From Candidatus Zixiibacteriota bacterium (GTDB taxonomy: Bacteria > Zixibacteria > MSB-5A5 > GN15 > JAAZOE01), in NCBI GenBank assembly GCA_030668485.1, contig DAOUTW010000032.1, positions 1 through 47,797 on the forward strand: 47,797 nt of DNA. The letters are read 5' to 3'. Below the pieces are notes generated by a model. It did not search any database. It saw nothing but the letters and a program-made list of their open reading frames with translations, and had not been told where the DNA came from. Made by a program: the position numbers and the translations under genes. Of this stretch, positions 10,801 to 19,171 are shown piece by piece (within the stretch, counting starts at the first letter, position 1; each line of letters opens with the position of its first letter).

Positions 10801-10878
10801 GTGCGCGGCAGACGTCCCCGTCTGCCCGAGGCGAATAATTGCTACGCGCGGTCAGGAACCCTCCTGACCGCGTTTTTT
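10801..10878 (+). repeat. Double-hairpin repeat, copy A
   Basis: A ~77-nt element found again with few differences at 13559-13634. It holds two hairpins. The first has GGCAGACG at 10807-10814 paired with CGTCTGCC at 10819-10826. The second has an 11-bp stem, 10847-10857 with 10862-10872, and ends in six Ts. The shared linker GAGGCG-ATAATTGCT is also conserved between copies. It occurs between genes only and probably spreads as a REP-like or terminator-carrying unit. Confidence 0.85.
10847..10878 (+). terminator. Rho-independent terminator after the eno-glyQS operon
   Basis: An 11-bp perfect GC-rich stem (CGCGGTCAGGA / TCCTGACCGCG) with a 4-nt loop runs straight into TTTTTT. It lies 56 nt after the synthetase stop codon and is part of the double-hairpin repeat. 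Confidence 0.85.
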
Positions 10879-10920
10879 CGTGGCGCAAAAATATGGCGTC
10901 AGGCAAAAACTCCCGACCCT

Positions 10921-10948
10921 GCAAAACCGAAACGGTTTGTCATATAAT
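10921..10948 (+). promoter_or_regulatory. Candidate promoter with operator-like palindrome
   Basis: A perfect TATAAT lies at 10943-10948, 58 nt upstream of the start codon of the 845-residue secreted protein. The -35 region is weak. The inverted repeat AAACCG-AAA-CGGTTT (10924-10938) fills the spacer just upstream of the -10 box, where a bound regulator would block or help RNA polymerase. Confidence 0.4.
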
Positions 10949-11006
10949 ACTAATTGCGTGGGGAGATAATTACATTATATTAAATCGGAATAGGGCTGGT
11001 GGCATA

Positions 11007-13544
11007 ATGAAAATACATTATAGATATTCGGACATTTCGTCTCTGTGGTTTCCAATCGCAGTTATAATTGTAGGCATATGTCTATTACTATTGACTCCGG
11101 CAATTCCAAAAGAACTTCCGGTAAAAAAGGCGGTCAATACAACCATCGAATTACCCAATATGCAGCAACTGGTTCATAATGTCGGTGCCTTCGCCATGAC
11201 CATGACCAATTGGGGACAACTCGGTAACGATGATTGGGCCATCGGAATCAAAGATTTTCCAGGCGTCGAATACCCAATAAACTCTGAATTATATTATCTG
11301 AATGAAATCGCATTGTGGGTCGGAGGCATTAAGGCAGATGATACTCTTGTCTCCGCGGCATGGGGACCGATGGCATACCTGAATCCCGAATTCTTTCCCG
11401 GGTACGGTGAAGCCGGCGCAATCATCGTACGCTCATCTCTCAGATCGCATGACAAATACGATAAAAATGCTGTTTCGGAACAGGATTTTATTTGCGAGTA
11501 TACGGATACCGTTGGCATAGCGCGCGAAGACCCCTATGATAATCGCCCTCACATTCCTCTCATGGTCGGGGTTCGACAATCGAGTTATGCCTGGAGTTAC
11601 GACTATGCGGCCCGTTCTATTTTAATTGATTTTCAAATCACTAACCTCGATACGATCGTGATTTCGGAAATGTATATTGGCTTTGCGGCTCGAGGCGGCG
11701 TTTATCATTTATCGAATGTGATATTGGGTCGCTATGACGACATCAACGGATTTCTTGAGTCCGCACCGACATCCGGTTCCTGTCACGAAGTCGACACGCT
11801 TCGTCTTGCCTGGACCGCCGACAATGACGGCGACCCGGATGAAGCCAGCCAATGGAATTTCGCCTCCCCACGCGATATTGGCGGCATCCGCGTTCTGCGG
11901 CCCGAACCGGGCGACAGCCTGACCCTCAATTACAATTGGTGGTACACGTCCAATGATCCTTCACTCAGTTTCGGACCGCGCCGTACCGATCCTTTTGTGC
12001 ATTTCCCGCGTGATTTGGCCGGTCCCTATGGAGATCGAACAAGGTACTATGTTCTTTCCCATCCGTCGATAGATTATGACCAGATGTTCACTGCCGTCAA
12101 TCATGTCGCCGACGGATTTTTACCACCACCGGGACACACACAGGCATTCGATATCGCCGATGGTCGCATGGTATATTATCTTCTATCCATCGGCCCGTTC
12201 GATCTCCAGCCCGGCGACACGCTGCCAATAACACTGGCTTATGTGGTGGGGGATAATTTTCATATCCGTCCCAACGATTTCGCAAATTACTTCAACCCCC
12301 AAAACCCGTCGGCGTACTACGATGAACTCGACTTCTCGGACCTGGTAAATAATTCTATCTGGACCGATTTCATTTTCGACAATCCCGGATACGACACCGA
12401 CGGAGACGGTTTCGCCGGACGTTTTATGTGGCGCTGCAATTGCGACGGCAGCAGCTTTTGTCTGGATGAATCGATAGAACTTCCCGACAGTCTGGTGGGT
12501 TGCTGCGCCAAAGAATATTACAAAGGTGACGGCGTCCCTGATTTCCGCCCCGCAGCGCCGCCCCCATCGCCGGTAGTGCGAACCATTTCCCAAACCGGAA
12601 AAGTCACCCTGCGGTGGAATGGCAAAGACAGCGAAGAGTATATAGATTTTTTGACGCAGGAGCCGGGCTTTGAGGGCTACCGAGTCTATATGGCGCGGGA
12701 CGATCGCCTGAGCGACTTTGTGTTGGTGGCGTCATACGATCTCGACGACTTCATGGTTTTGCGATACAATTCCGTCGATCATACATGGAAAGGTGTTAGC
12801 CTGGGTATCACTCGCGACAGTCTTCAGAAACTGTATGGCTCCGGATTTGATCCCGATGAGTACTATGATCAGTTCAATTATTTCCTCGATCCTCACACCG
12901 GTGACATATTGTATTTTAAGCCGCAGGACTGGAACCAATCGGACCTGTCCAACCCCCTCGGCATTCATAAAATCTATCCCAATGCATCTCGTGACGATAA
13001 TGCGGATGTTACGGTAGAGGGAAATTTGCGCTATTATGAATACGAATACACCTTCGACAATCTACAGCCGTCGGTGCCTTATTACTTTGCCGTGACCGCT
13101 TTCAACAGAGGATCGTTTCACCGGTCGCTTCATATTTTGGAAAGTTCTCCGCTGATCAATGCCGTCGAGGAGTATGCTCTGCCGGGAACGGATACGGTCG
13201 AACACAAGGGGCTGAATGTAGTCGTGTATCCCAACCCGTATCGTATCAGCGATCGCTACGCGCGCGCCGGTTATGAAAACCGCGACCGCTCCCGATCCGC
13301 GCAATGGGCGCGGCGAATTCATTTCGCCAACCTCCCACGCATATGCACGATTCGCATTTTTACCGTTGATGGCGACCTGATACGCGAAATCAAGCATTAC
13401 TATCCCGAGGGCGGCCCGGCATCACAGCATGCGGAATGGAACATCATATCGCGAAACACTCAGGCAATTACAACCGGTATATACATATGGTCGGTGCGGT
13501 CGGAGATGGGCGAGCAATTGGGCAAACTGGTTATAATAAAATAG
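11007..13544 (+). CDS. Large secreted protein with FN3-like and sorting-type C-terminal domains
   Basis: 845 residues, no named family recognised. A hydrophobic N-terminal segment (SLWFPIAVIIVGICLLLL, about 12-29) acts as signal peptide or anchor. The middle is a long beta-rich region with Asp/Gly-rich loops (DTDGDGFAGRF is calcium-loop-like) and a small Cys cluster around CNCDGSSFC. From about 545 an FN3-like domain follows a Pro-rich linker (AAPPPSPVV). The last ~110 residues begin with VVVYPNPYRI and end with TGIYIWSVRSEMGEQLGKLVIIK-like strands, a C-terminal Ig-like domain resembling type IX or FlgD-like sorting domains. The start was set at ATG before the signal sequence; the open frame extends 56 codons further upstream without support. 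It is flanked by the two double-hairpin repeats. Confidence 0.85.
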   Translation: MKIHYRYSDISSLWFPIAVIIVGICLLLLTPAIPKELPVKKAVNTTIELPNMQQLVHNVGAFAMTMTNWGQLGNDDWAIGIKDFPGVEYPINSELYYLNEIALWVGGIKADDTLVSAAWGPMAYLNPEFFPGYGEAGAIIVRSSLRSHDKYDKNAVSEQDFICEYTDTVGIAREDPYDNRPHIPLMVGVRQSSYAWSYDYAARSILIDFQITNLDTIVISEMYIGFAARGGVYHLSNVILGRYDDINGFLESAPTSGSCHEVDTLRLAWTADNDGDPDEASQWNFASPRDIGGIRVLRPEPGDSLTLNYNWWYTSNDPSLSFGPRRTDPFVHFPRDLAGPYGDRTRYYVLSHPSIDYDQMFTAVNHVADGFLPPPGHTQAFDIADGRMVYYLLSIGPFDLQPGDTLPITLAYVVGDNFHIRPNDFANYFNPQNPSAYYDELDFSDLVNNSIWTDFIFDNPGYDTDGDGFAGRFMWRCNCDGSSFCLDESIELPDSLVGCCAKEYYKGDGVPDFRPAAPPPSPVVRTISQTGKVTLRWNGKDSEEYIDFLTQEPGFEGYRVYMARDDRLSDFVLVASYDLDDFMVLRYNSVDHTWKGVSLGITRDSLQKLYGSGFDPDEYYDQFNYFLDPHTGDILYFKPQDWNQSDLSNPLGIHKIYPNASRDDNADVTVEGNLRYYEYEYTFDNLQPSVPYYFAVTAFNRGSFHRSLHILESSPLINAVEEYALPGTDTVEHKGLNVVVYPNPYRISDRYARAGYENRDRSRSAQWARRIHFANLPRICTIRIFTVDGDLIREIKHYYPEGGPASQHAEWNIISRNTQAITTGIYIWSVRSEMGEQLGKLVIIK

Positions 13545-13558
13545 TGATCCACCGGTAG

Positions 13559-13634
13559 GTGCGCTGCAGACGTCCCGTCTGCCCGAGGCGTATAATTGCT
13601 GCGCGCGGTCAGGAACCCCTTCCTGATCGCGTTT
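13559..13634 (+). repeat. Double-hairpin repeat, copy B
   Basis: This second copy of the 10801-10878 element differs by a few substitutions and 1-2-nt indels. Its first hairpin is intact (GCAGACG-TCC-CGTCTGC). The second stem has one C-to-T change that leaves a G-U pair, and the T-tract is broken (TTTAGTTT). It lies 14 nt after the stop codon of the large secreted protein and probably still serves as its 3' hairpin. The 227 nt after it, to 13861, are AT-rich with no visible gene. Confidence 0.85.
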
Positions 13635-13861
13635 AGTTTACTGCATGCATTACAGCATCACTAAGAGTGGTGTTATACATAAAATACTTATGCGGGATAC
13701 TTATAAATACGCATGATAGGGAAAAAACAACATACATGAAAATAATACTTGCATAATCCCCTGCGGTGATTATATTAACATTATCAGTTATACAGCACGC
13801 ATCATAGTTACGTCGACATATTAAATACACACCTACTTCGCAGGGAAGGCGGAGGTTTTTC

Positions 13862-14077
13862 ATGAAAAGGATTTTGTAGTAAGAGTCATTCCTATTAAAT
13901 GATCGGCATCCAGGGCTAATTACATCTCATCAGGGCTTCACACAATAATTCACATTGACCTGGTCGGCACCGATCTCAACCGATAGCGTATTCGAAGGAG
14001 GTGATAGCATAGTTCGCCTTCTGCTCGTCGATGCTGCGGACTCAACCGCGGCACCGAGGTTTTATAAATATGTCTGA
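13862..14077 (+). pseudogene. Relic of a secreted FN3-type protein
   Basis: GGAGG (13851-13855) stands 6 nt before an ATG that opens MKRIL and then hits TAG (13877) and TAA (13880). The same frame then continues through 13949-14077, interrupted only by one more TAA at 13946, and encodes a stretch beginning FTLTWSAPISTDSVFEG and ending APRFYKYV-stop. That tail reads like the last strands of a fibronectin-III domain. A ribosome binding site, a start and a domain end in one frame with three stops point to an internally deleted, decayed secreted-protein gene. The perfect AAGGAGGTGAT-like string near 13994 falls inside this reading frame and is not a ribosome binding site. The 223 nt from its end to the next gene show nothing else clear. 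Confidence 0.5.
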
Positions 14078-14300
14078 CATCGCACCACGAACCGGAAGGC
14101 CGACGAAAGATGTTATGCTTATGACCGCATGTAAGGTGAGTTGAATGATAGTCCCATGAATATATGGGAAAATAATGGAAAATCGCGCAAGCCATAAAAT
14201 GAAACATGCGGTAATTCGCAATATGTCTTACGCATCAGAAATAAGGAAATATCTCAGTATTTCTAAAGTCACTAAACATTTTCAAGCAAGGAGAAGGATA

Positions 14301-16118
14301 ATGTTACATAAAGTCCTTTCAACAGTTTATGCATTTGTCATTTGTATGATACTGACATCGGGTCTTCTCGCTGAAGTCCCGCAGGTAATCAATTATCAGG
14401 GGCGGTTAACCCAGCCCGATGGCAATCCGGTCGCCGATGGTCCTTACCCAATAAATTTCATTATCTATAATGCAAGCGAGGCGGGTGATTCATTATGGGC
14501 GGAATTTGCGTCAATTGATGTTGCCAATGGATTATTCGGTCATCAATTGGGGGTCATTACTTCATTGCCATCTGATCTTTTTTCCTCTGACACAGCTTGT
14601 TGGCTGGAAATCAGAGTCGGTGATGAAATAATTATTCCACGCAGCAAGCTGGTTTCAGTGCCGTACGCATATCATGCCTTGCGGGCGGATACGGCCGATT
14701 ATGCGTTTGCCTGCAATGGCGGTTCCGGCGGCAACTGGACAGTCATTGATTCCGTGCTCTATACCAACAACAACTGGGGTCTCGCGCGCGGTAATGCCGG
14801 GAATATCATGTATGGTGACAGTACGCATACGATGGTTAATCTTGGTATATCTTGCGTCACTGGAAGAAGCGACGTCGCTGAATTAAGATGTGCGACAATT
14901 GGCGGGGGCGCAGCCAATGTTGCGAGTGCCTGGTATACGACGGTCGCCGGGGGCTATTATAATTCTGCAACCGGCGACAGAGCTGTTGTAGGAGGAGGTT
15001 ATTATAATGTAGCATTGGGCGGTAAAAGTACGGTATCCGGTGGTTGGCTTAATGAAGCCACTAGCTCAGCAAGTGCTGTTGGAGGTGGATTTCAAAACAC
15101 TGCTGGTTTTTATTGCACAGTCGGCGGCGGGGCAAATAATAAGGCTCATGGAGCATACTCGGTTGTCAGCGGTGGCGGCGGCTTTGAAGACGCCGATTCC
15201 AACTCTGCACTTGGCAATTGGTCGGCAATTGTCGGCGGACTGAAAAACATCGCGGGCGGCGCGAATAGTTTTATTGGCGGAGGTAAGGGAAATCTTGTCG
15301 AGGGCGACTATGCAGTAATCCCCGGAGGCTATGCGGATACGATAACCGAAACGGCCGCATATTCATATCTCTTCGGAATCGGCAGCAAACTGACCCAGGA
15401 TTCCACGTTTATGGTGGATATGCCTCATATCCGCTTCGGAAATGAACTTGACGGTTATGAGCTTCCTGCAAATGATGGAATGGCGAATCAAATTATGGCA
15501 ACGGATGGAAATGGACTGCTCACCTGGACCGATAATTCTGGCGGTGGAAGTTCCGGCTGGACCGATGATGGTACAGTAATAAGATTAAATACGAATTCTG
15601 ATAATGTCGGCATTGGGACAGATACACCTACAGAGAAATTGACTGTCCGGGGAAATATATTGATACTGAGTGAAAGTACTGGTGATCCGGTTATTGAACT
15701 TGGTGAAGGATTAGATTATGCCGAAGGTTTTAATGTTTCCAATTTGGAGGCAATCAGTGCAGGGGCGGTATTGGTAATCGATCCCAATAATCCTGGAAAA
15801 CTGGCCTTGACTAATATGCCATACGATTGTAGGGTGGCCGGAATTGTAGCAGGGGCTCGAGGTTTAGGATCAGGCGTTCGTTTAGGTGCCGGCAGTTTTG
15901 ATTTTGATGTAGCATTGGCCGGCCGTGTTTATTGTAATGTAGACGCGACAACCGAAGGTGTTGAACCTGGTGATTTGCTTACCAGTTCGACATCGCCTGG
16001 CTATGCTATGAAAGCGTCAGACTATACGCGCGCCCGTGGCGCAATCTTGGGAAAAGCCATGCAACGGCTCGAAAAGGGCCAAAAGGGACAGATATTGGTG
16101 CTTGTAACCTTACAGTAA
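14301..16118 (+). CDS. Secreted YadA-head-like beta-roll surface protein
   Basis: 605 residues. A signal peptide (about 1-24, ending LLAEVP) precedes a beta domain with INYQGRLTQPDGNPV, a motif of secreted proteins in this group. Residues about 198-350 hold roughly ten 14-15-residue repeats of the type VGGGxxNxAxGxxS, the pattern of the YadA/trimeric-autotransporter head beta-roll. A VGIGTDTPTEKLTV segment near 450 is typical of phage tail-fibre-like and surface proteins, followed by a compact C-terminal domain ending in GQILVLVTLQ. No membrane anchor or coiled-coil stalk is evident, so it is not a classical autotransporter. The start has AAGGAG upstream; an in-frame extension to 14175 lacks support. 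The C10 protease follows after 16 nt. Confidence 0.85.
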   Translation: MLHKVLSTVYAFVICMILTSGLLAEVPQVINYQGRLTQPDGNPVADGPYPINFIIYNASEAGDSLWAEFASIDVANGLFGHQLGVITSLPSDLFSSDTACWLEIRVGDEIIIPRSKLVSVPYAYHALRADTADYAFACNGGSGGNWTVIDSVLYTNNNWGLARGNAGNIMYGDSTHTMVNLGISCVTGRSDVAELRCATIGGGAANVASAWYTTVAGGYYNSATGDRAVVGGGYYNVALGGKSTVSGGWLNEATSSASAVGGGFQNTAGFYCTVGGGANNKAHGAYSVVSGGGGFEDADSNSALGNWSAIVGGLKNIAGGANSFIGGGKGNLVEGDYAVIPGGYADTITETAAYSYLFGIGSKLTQDSTFMVDMPHIRFGNELDGYELPANDGMANQIMATDGNGLLTWTDNSGGGSSGWTDDGTVIRLNTNSDNVGIGTDTPTEKLTVRGNILILSESTGDPVIELGEGLDYAEGFNVSNLEAISAGAVLVIDPNNPGKLALTNMPYDCRVAGIVAGARGLGSGVRLGAGSFDFDVALAGRVYCNVDATTEGVEPGDLLTSSTSPGYAMKASDYTRARGAILGKAMQRLEKGQKGQILVLVTLQ

Positions 16119-16134
16119 ATGGGAGGTATTGATC

Positions 16135-17610
16135 ATGAAAGACCTAATCATTGCAATCCTGATTATCTCCTTGGCTATCATAGGATTAACATCTGTGGCT
16201 CGGGGTGAATTGGTGACTGAGGAAGAAGCATTAACGACAGCGAACAACTGGATTACTGTAGTCATCCATATTGAAGGTTCCTGGGGTAAATATGAAAGTG
16301 CACAAGTAGAGACAATCGAGGAATTCAAGCGTGAGGATAGAGTCATTGGGTATTTCTGCAAAGTGAAACCCAGAGGCTACATCACGATTTCCTTGCTTAA
16401 GGAGTTGGCCCCGGTAAAGGCCTACTCGGCATTCTGCGATCTCGATCCCGAATCTACTGAAGGTATGACAGATCTTATCAAAGGCGGAATGGAGCGAATC
16501 CTGGACGCCATCGAACAACGCATTGGGCCAATTAAAGCAGTCCGATTTGAAGACCTCGATAGTATCCTCGAAATCAACTATATCCAAGCTTGGAGGGAAC
16601 TTGCAGGCAATGTTGATGCTTTCAAGGAGAATCTCGCATCCGGTAATTTAAAAATAAACTACCAGGAGAGCGAAATCTTGCTTTCTTCATCCTGGCACCA
16701 GGGGCCGCCATACAACGACCAATGCCCGGATATGGGCTGCAGCTGGCCACCCTGCTATTACAATACAAACGCGCCAGTCGGCTGCGTGGCAACCGCAGGC
16801 GCTCAGATCATGAACTACTGGAAATGGCCGCCATATGGAGAGGGCAGCCCATATAATAACAGCTATGATTGGCCGAATATGCCCGACTCTTTTTTGGGTT
16901 GTACGTGGCCACAGGGTGATGTGGACGCAGTGGCCGAACTTAACCACGAGGTTGGAATCGCAGTAAGTATGGTGTATAGCTGTGCTGGGTCCGGGACCTA
17001 TACTCACCTCATGGAGGGCGTATTCGAAAATCACTACCGCTATTCCAGTACATGTTCCAGAAGAAATCGACCCGATTATACTGCAGTGGAGTGGTTCAAT
17101 CGCATGAAAACCCAGTTCAATCTGAACCGGCCGATTCAATATAGGATTCCCGGTCATTCCATAGTGAGCGATGGTTGGCAAGAAATCGGAAGCACTCCAG
17201 TACGACAATACCATATGAATTATGGTTGGGCTGAAAGCCATAATGCCTGGTATACATTGGATGCCCTATATGCAGGTAATCCAAGCGATGAGTATATGCT
17301 GGAAAACATCTATCCCGCCCTGTCCTTGGGACCGACCTTATCGGGAGTGTATTCTCTACAGCCATTTATCTATCGCTATTTTGATCAGGATGCAATAGGT
17401 GATAGTGCCACTTTTGCAGCCGGCCAGTACCATCAGTTCCTGCCCAATATCGTGGTGACGTGCACAAGCACACAAGGTGGTTCCATACGATTTGAGGGAT
17501 CAAACGCAAATAACTCTGTACTATTCACCAAAGGAGAGGAACATACAGGAGTCCGCATATATGAAGGAACTCTGAAGCTGAATGAGAATGGATGCTTGGA
17601 ATTTCATTAA
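16135..17610 (+). CDS. C10 family (streptopain-like) cysteine peptidase
   Basis: A secreted papain-fold protease, 491 residues. A signal peptide (1-24) is followed by a propeptide-like region (about 25-180) with VTEEEALTTANNWI, as in the propeptides of SpeB-like enzymes. The catalytic Cys217 sits in APVGCVATAGAQIMNYW, the hallmark of family C10; His341 in PGHSIVSDGW and the Asn/Trp of HMNYGW (360-365) complete the active site. A beta-rich tail of ~100 residues follows. ATG 16135 is preferred over a TTG two codons earlier, with GGGAGG at 16121-16126. The gene lies between a surface beta-roll protein and a dockerin protein, so a role in processing or digesting proteins outside the cell is likely. 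Confidence 0.92.
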   Translation: MKDLIIAILIISLAIIGLTSVARGELVTEEEALTTANNWITVVIHIEGSWGKYESAQVETIEEFKREDRVIGYFCKVKPRGYITISLLKELAPVKAYSAFCDLDPESTEGMTDLIKGGMERILDAIEQRIGPIKAVRFEDLDSILEINYIQAWRELAGNVDAFKENLASGNLKINYQESEILLSSSWHQGPPYNDQCPDMGCSWPPCYYNTNAPVGCVATAGAQIMNYWKWPPYGEGSPYNNSYDWPNMPDSFLGCTWPQGDVDAVAELNHEVGIAVSMVYSCAGSGTYTHLMEGVFENHYRYSSTCSRRNRPDYTAVEWFNRMKTQFNLNRPIQYRIPGHSIVSDGWQEIGSTPVRQYHMNYGWAESHNAWYTLDALYAGNPSDEYMLENIYPALSLGPTLSGVYSLQPFIYRYFDQDAIGDSATFAAGQYHQFLPNIVVTCTSTQGGSIRFEGSNANNSVLFTKGEEHTGVRIYEGTLKLNENGCLEFH

Positions 17611-17665
17611 TGATGGTTATGACATGCAATTATTCATACATATTCTAACTTTAGGGAGATTTAGG

Positions 17666-18262
17666 ATGACAAAGAAAATATTTATATTAATGATGTCGGT
17701 AATAACCTCATTAATGGTATTATCCGCAACAATCATATGGGCAGACGACACAACACTATCGTCTACCTATGGAAATTCGGCAATTGTCACTCCGAACAAG
17801 AAACCCAAATCACAGGTCGAGCCTTCGGTCTCAGAGGTGATGTTCGACGAACAAATCAACTGGCAGGTAATTTCCGCCGGCGGAACCGCCAATGGCAGTT
17901 CCGACAGTTATGCGCTCGGCAGCACCATTGGGCAAACAGCGGTGGAGACCGGATCTTCGGAATCGTATGTACTACACCATGGCTTTTGGGTAGACTTTGG
18001 AGGTCCCTGCGACTGCAGACCCGGCGATGCAAATGGCGACAGCTTGATTAATGTCGGTGATGTTGTCTATATACAGAATTATGTCTTTAAAGGCGGCCCG
18101 GCACCCACCCCATATGCAAGCTGCAGCGGCGACCCCAATGGCGATTGTTCCTGCAATGTAGGGGATGCCGTATACTTAATAAACTGGATATTCAAAGGAG
18201 GCCCACCACCGGTAACTTGTGAAGAATGGGTGGCTGCCTGCGGTCTGCCATTCTATAAATAG
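17666..18262 (+). CDS. Secreted protein with paired dockerin type I repeats
   Basis: 198 residues. It has a signal peptide (about 1-27), a short linker, a beta-strand segment (SAGGTANGSSDSYALGST, then LHHGFWVDFG), and two dockerin-type calcium-binding repeats: GDANGDSLINVGDVVYIQNY with FKGGPAPTP, and GDPNGDCSCNVGDAVYLINW with FKGGPPP. Asp/Asn positions of the calcium loop are intact in both. Such dockerin tails are abundant in Zixibacteria-like genomes where a cohesin partner is not obvious; none is seen here. Its ATG has an AGGGAG/TTAGG site upstream; an in-frame start at 17582 would lie inside the protease gene. Confidence 0.88.
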   Translation: MTKKIFILMMSVITSLMVLSATIIWADDTTLSSTYGNSAIVTPNKKPKSQVEPSVSEVMFDEQINWQVISAGGTANGSSDSYALGSTIGQTAVETGSSESYVLHHGFWVDFGGPCDCRPGDANGDSLINVGDVVYIQNYVFKGGPAPTPYASCSGDPNGDCSCNVGDAVYLINWIFKGGPPPVTCEEWVAACGLPFYK

Positions 18263-18288
18263 AATGACCTGAGATGTGATATTACCAA

Positions 18289-18318
18289 CCCGCCCAATTC
18301 ATTATTGGGCGGGGTCTT
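18289..18318 (+). terminator. Hairpin terminator after the surface-protein block
   Basis: The 10-bp perfect stem CCCGCCCAAT / ATTGGGCGGG with a 5-nt loop follows the dockerin stop by 26 nt and runs into GTCTTAAAT. It lies between convergent genes and may serve both. Confidence 0.65.
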
Positions 18319-18342
18319 AAATAGTATGTTTCGTACTAAATC

Positions 18343-18837
18343 TTACTCACCCATCCGCGACCATTCCGCATCTTCCAGCCACTGATTCGGATGGCTGATA
18401 AAATTGATGACATTGTCAAGCGCCACCCAATGCTTGTGCTCCTCGGAGGAAATCTTCAGCCACATCTCCTTTTCATCAGCCTTCTCGGCTTTGTCAGCTT
18501 GTTCGCGATAAAACTTCTCCGCCTTGTCCTCAATATCACGGGCTTTTTCCCAGGCAATCTTCACATCGGCGGAGAACTCTCCAATATTCTCACCCTTTGC
18601 TTTTAACTCCTGAAATATATTTTTGGTTGTGTCCAACACGGTAGTATTGAATCCGGCTTCCCAGTCGCCGGCTTTACCTTCCAACAGTGCCTTAAAAATA
18701 TCATAATGGCGCTGCTCGTCATTGGCCAACTCATCATAAATCTTCTTCAGAACCGAATCGCCCATGGCAGTCGCCTGTTCTTCATAATATTTTTTGCCAT
18801 CGATTTCCATTTGCATGGCATACTCAAATGCGTTCAT
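18343..18837 (-). CDS. Ferritin-like diiron protein (rubrerythrin-type)
   Basis: A 164-residue four-helix-bundle protein of the ferritin-like superfamily. Diiron ligands can be placed: Glu in MEIDGKKYYEEQA (helix 1), the ExxH-type NDEQRHYDIF (helix 2), Glu in AEKFYREQA (helix 3) and EEHKHW (helix 4). There is no rubredoxin CxxC module, so this is the rubrerythrin-core or erythrin form. Relatives act in peroxide or oxygen defence or in iron handling. The ATG chosen sits downstream of GAAGGAG at a 10-nt spacing; the open frame extends eight codons upstream. It is transcribed alone from a nearby TATAAT promoter. Confidence 0.88.
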   Translation of the reverse strand: MNAFEYAMQMEIDGKKYYEEQATAMGDSVLKKIYDELANDEQRHYDIFKALLEGKAGDWEAGFNTTVLDTTKNIFQELKAKGENIGEFSADVKIAWEKARDIEDKAEKFYREQADKAEKADEKEMWLKISSEEHKHWVALDNVINFISHPNQWLEDAEWSRMGE

Positions 18838-18864
18838 GACAGATAAACTCCTTCTAAACAAATT

Positions 18865-18893
18865 ATTATATTACTCGGTAGCCCAAACGTAAG
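18865..18893 (-). promoter_or_regulatory. Candidate promoter of the ferritin-like gene
   Basis: Reading leftward, a perfect TATAAT (18870-18865) lies 27 nt upstream of the start codon, leaving a ~20-nt leader with a good ribosome binding site. The -35 match (CTTACG, 17-nt spacing) is weak. Confidence 0.45.
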
Positions 18894-19109
18894 CCAACGA
18901 GTGAAAGCTGTTATGCTATAACCGATACGAACGCCCGTCGGCTTTTCGTAGCAGATAGTACGGCCCGCAATCACAGATATTTGCCCCCTACGGTTCACAC
19001 TCTGAGCAATATGTACCCAAAGGTACGGATTTATTCCTTGCCATATCTTCTCTTCTCCCATAACTTATTGTATCCTATCAGAAAGCGGGCCTTTGCCCGT
19101 TTGGCATGC

Positions 19110-19152
19110 GGTTTGATATTCTATTCCTTAGCAGGTAGTATCAAACCCTTTT
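19110..19152 (+). promoter_or_regulatory. Leader hairpin before the lipoprotein gene
   Basis: GGTTTGATA (19110-19118) pairs perfectly with TATCAAACC (19139-19147), and CTTTTG follows. It lies 20 nt upstream of the lipoprotein ATG and could be a weak terminator or attenuator. The rest of the 334-nt gap back to the ferritin-like gene shows a second small hairpin (GGGC-CTTT-GCCC near 19087) and no gene. Confidence 0.4.
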
Positions 19153-19171
19153 GTAACAGGAGCCACCAATC

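Noticed and set aside
13994-14004. A perfect AAGGAGGTGAT-like Shine-Dalgarno string
   Set aside because: No start codon follows at a proper distance. The string lies within the reading frame of a decayed gene (codons for Glu-Gly-Gly-Asp).
14301-16118. Classical trimeric autotransporter
   Set aside because: The head-like repeats are there, but no coiled-coil stalk or C-terminal YadA-type beta-barrel anchor is visible.
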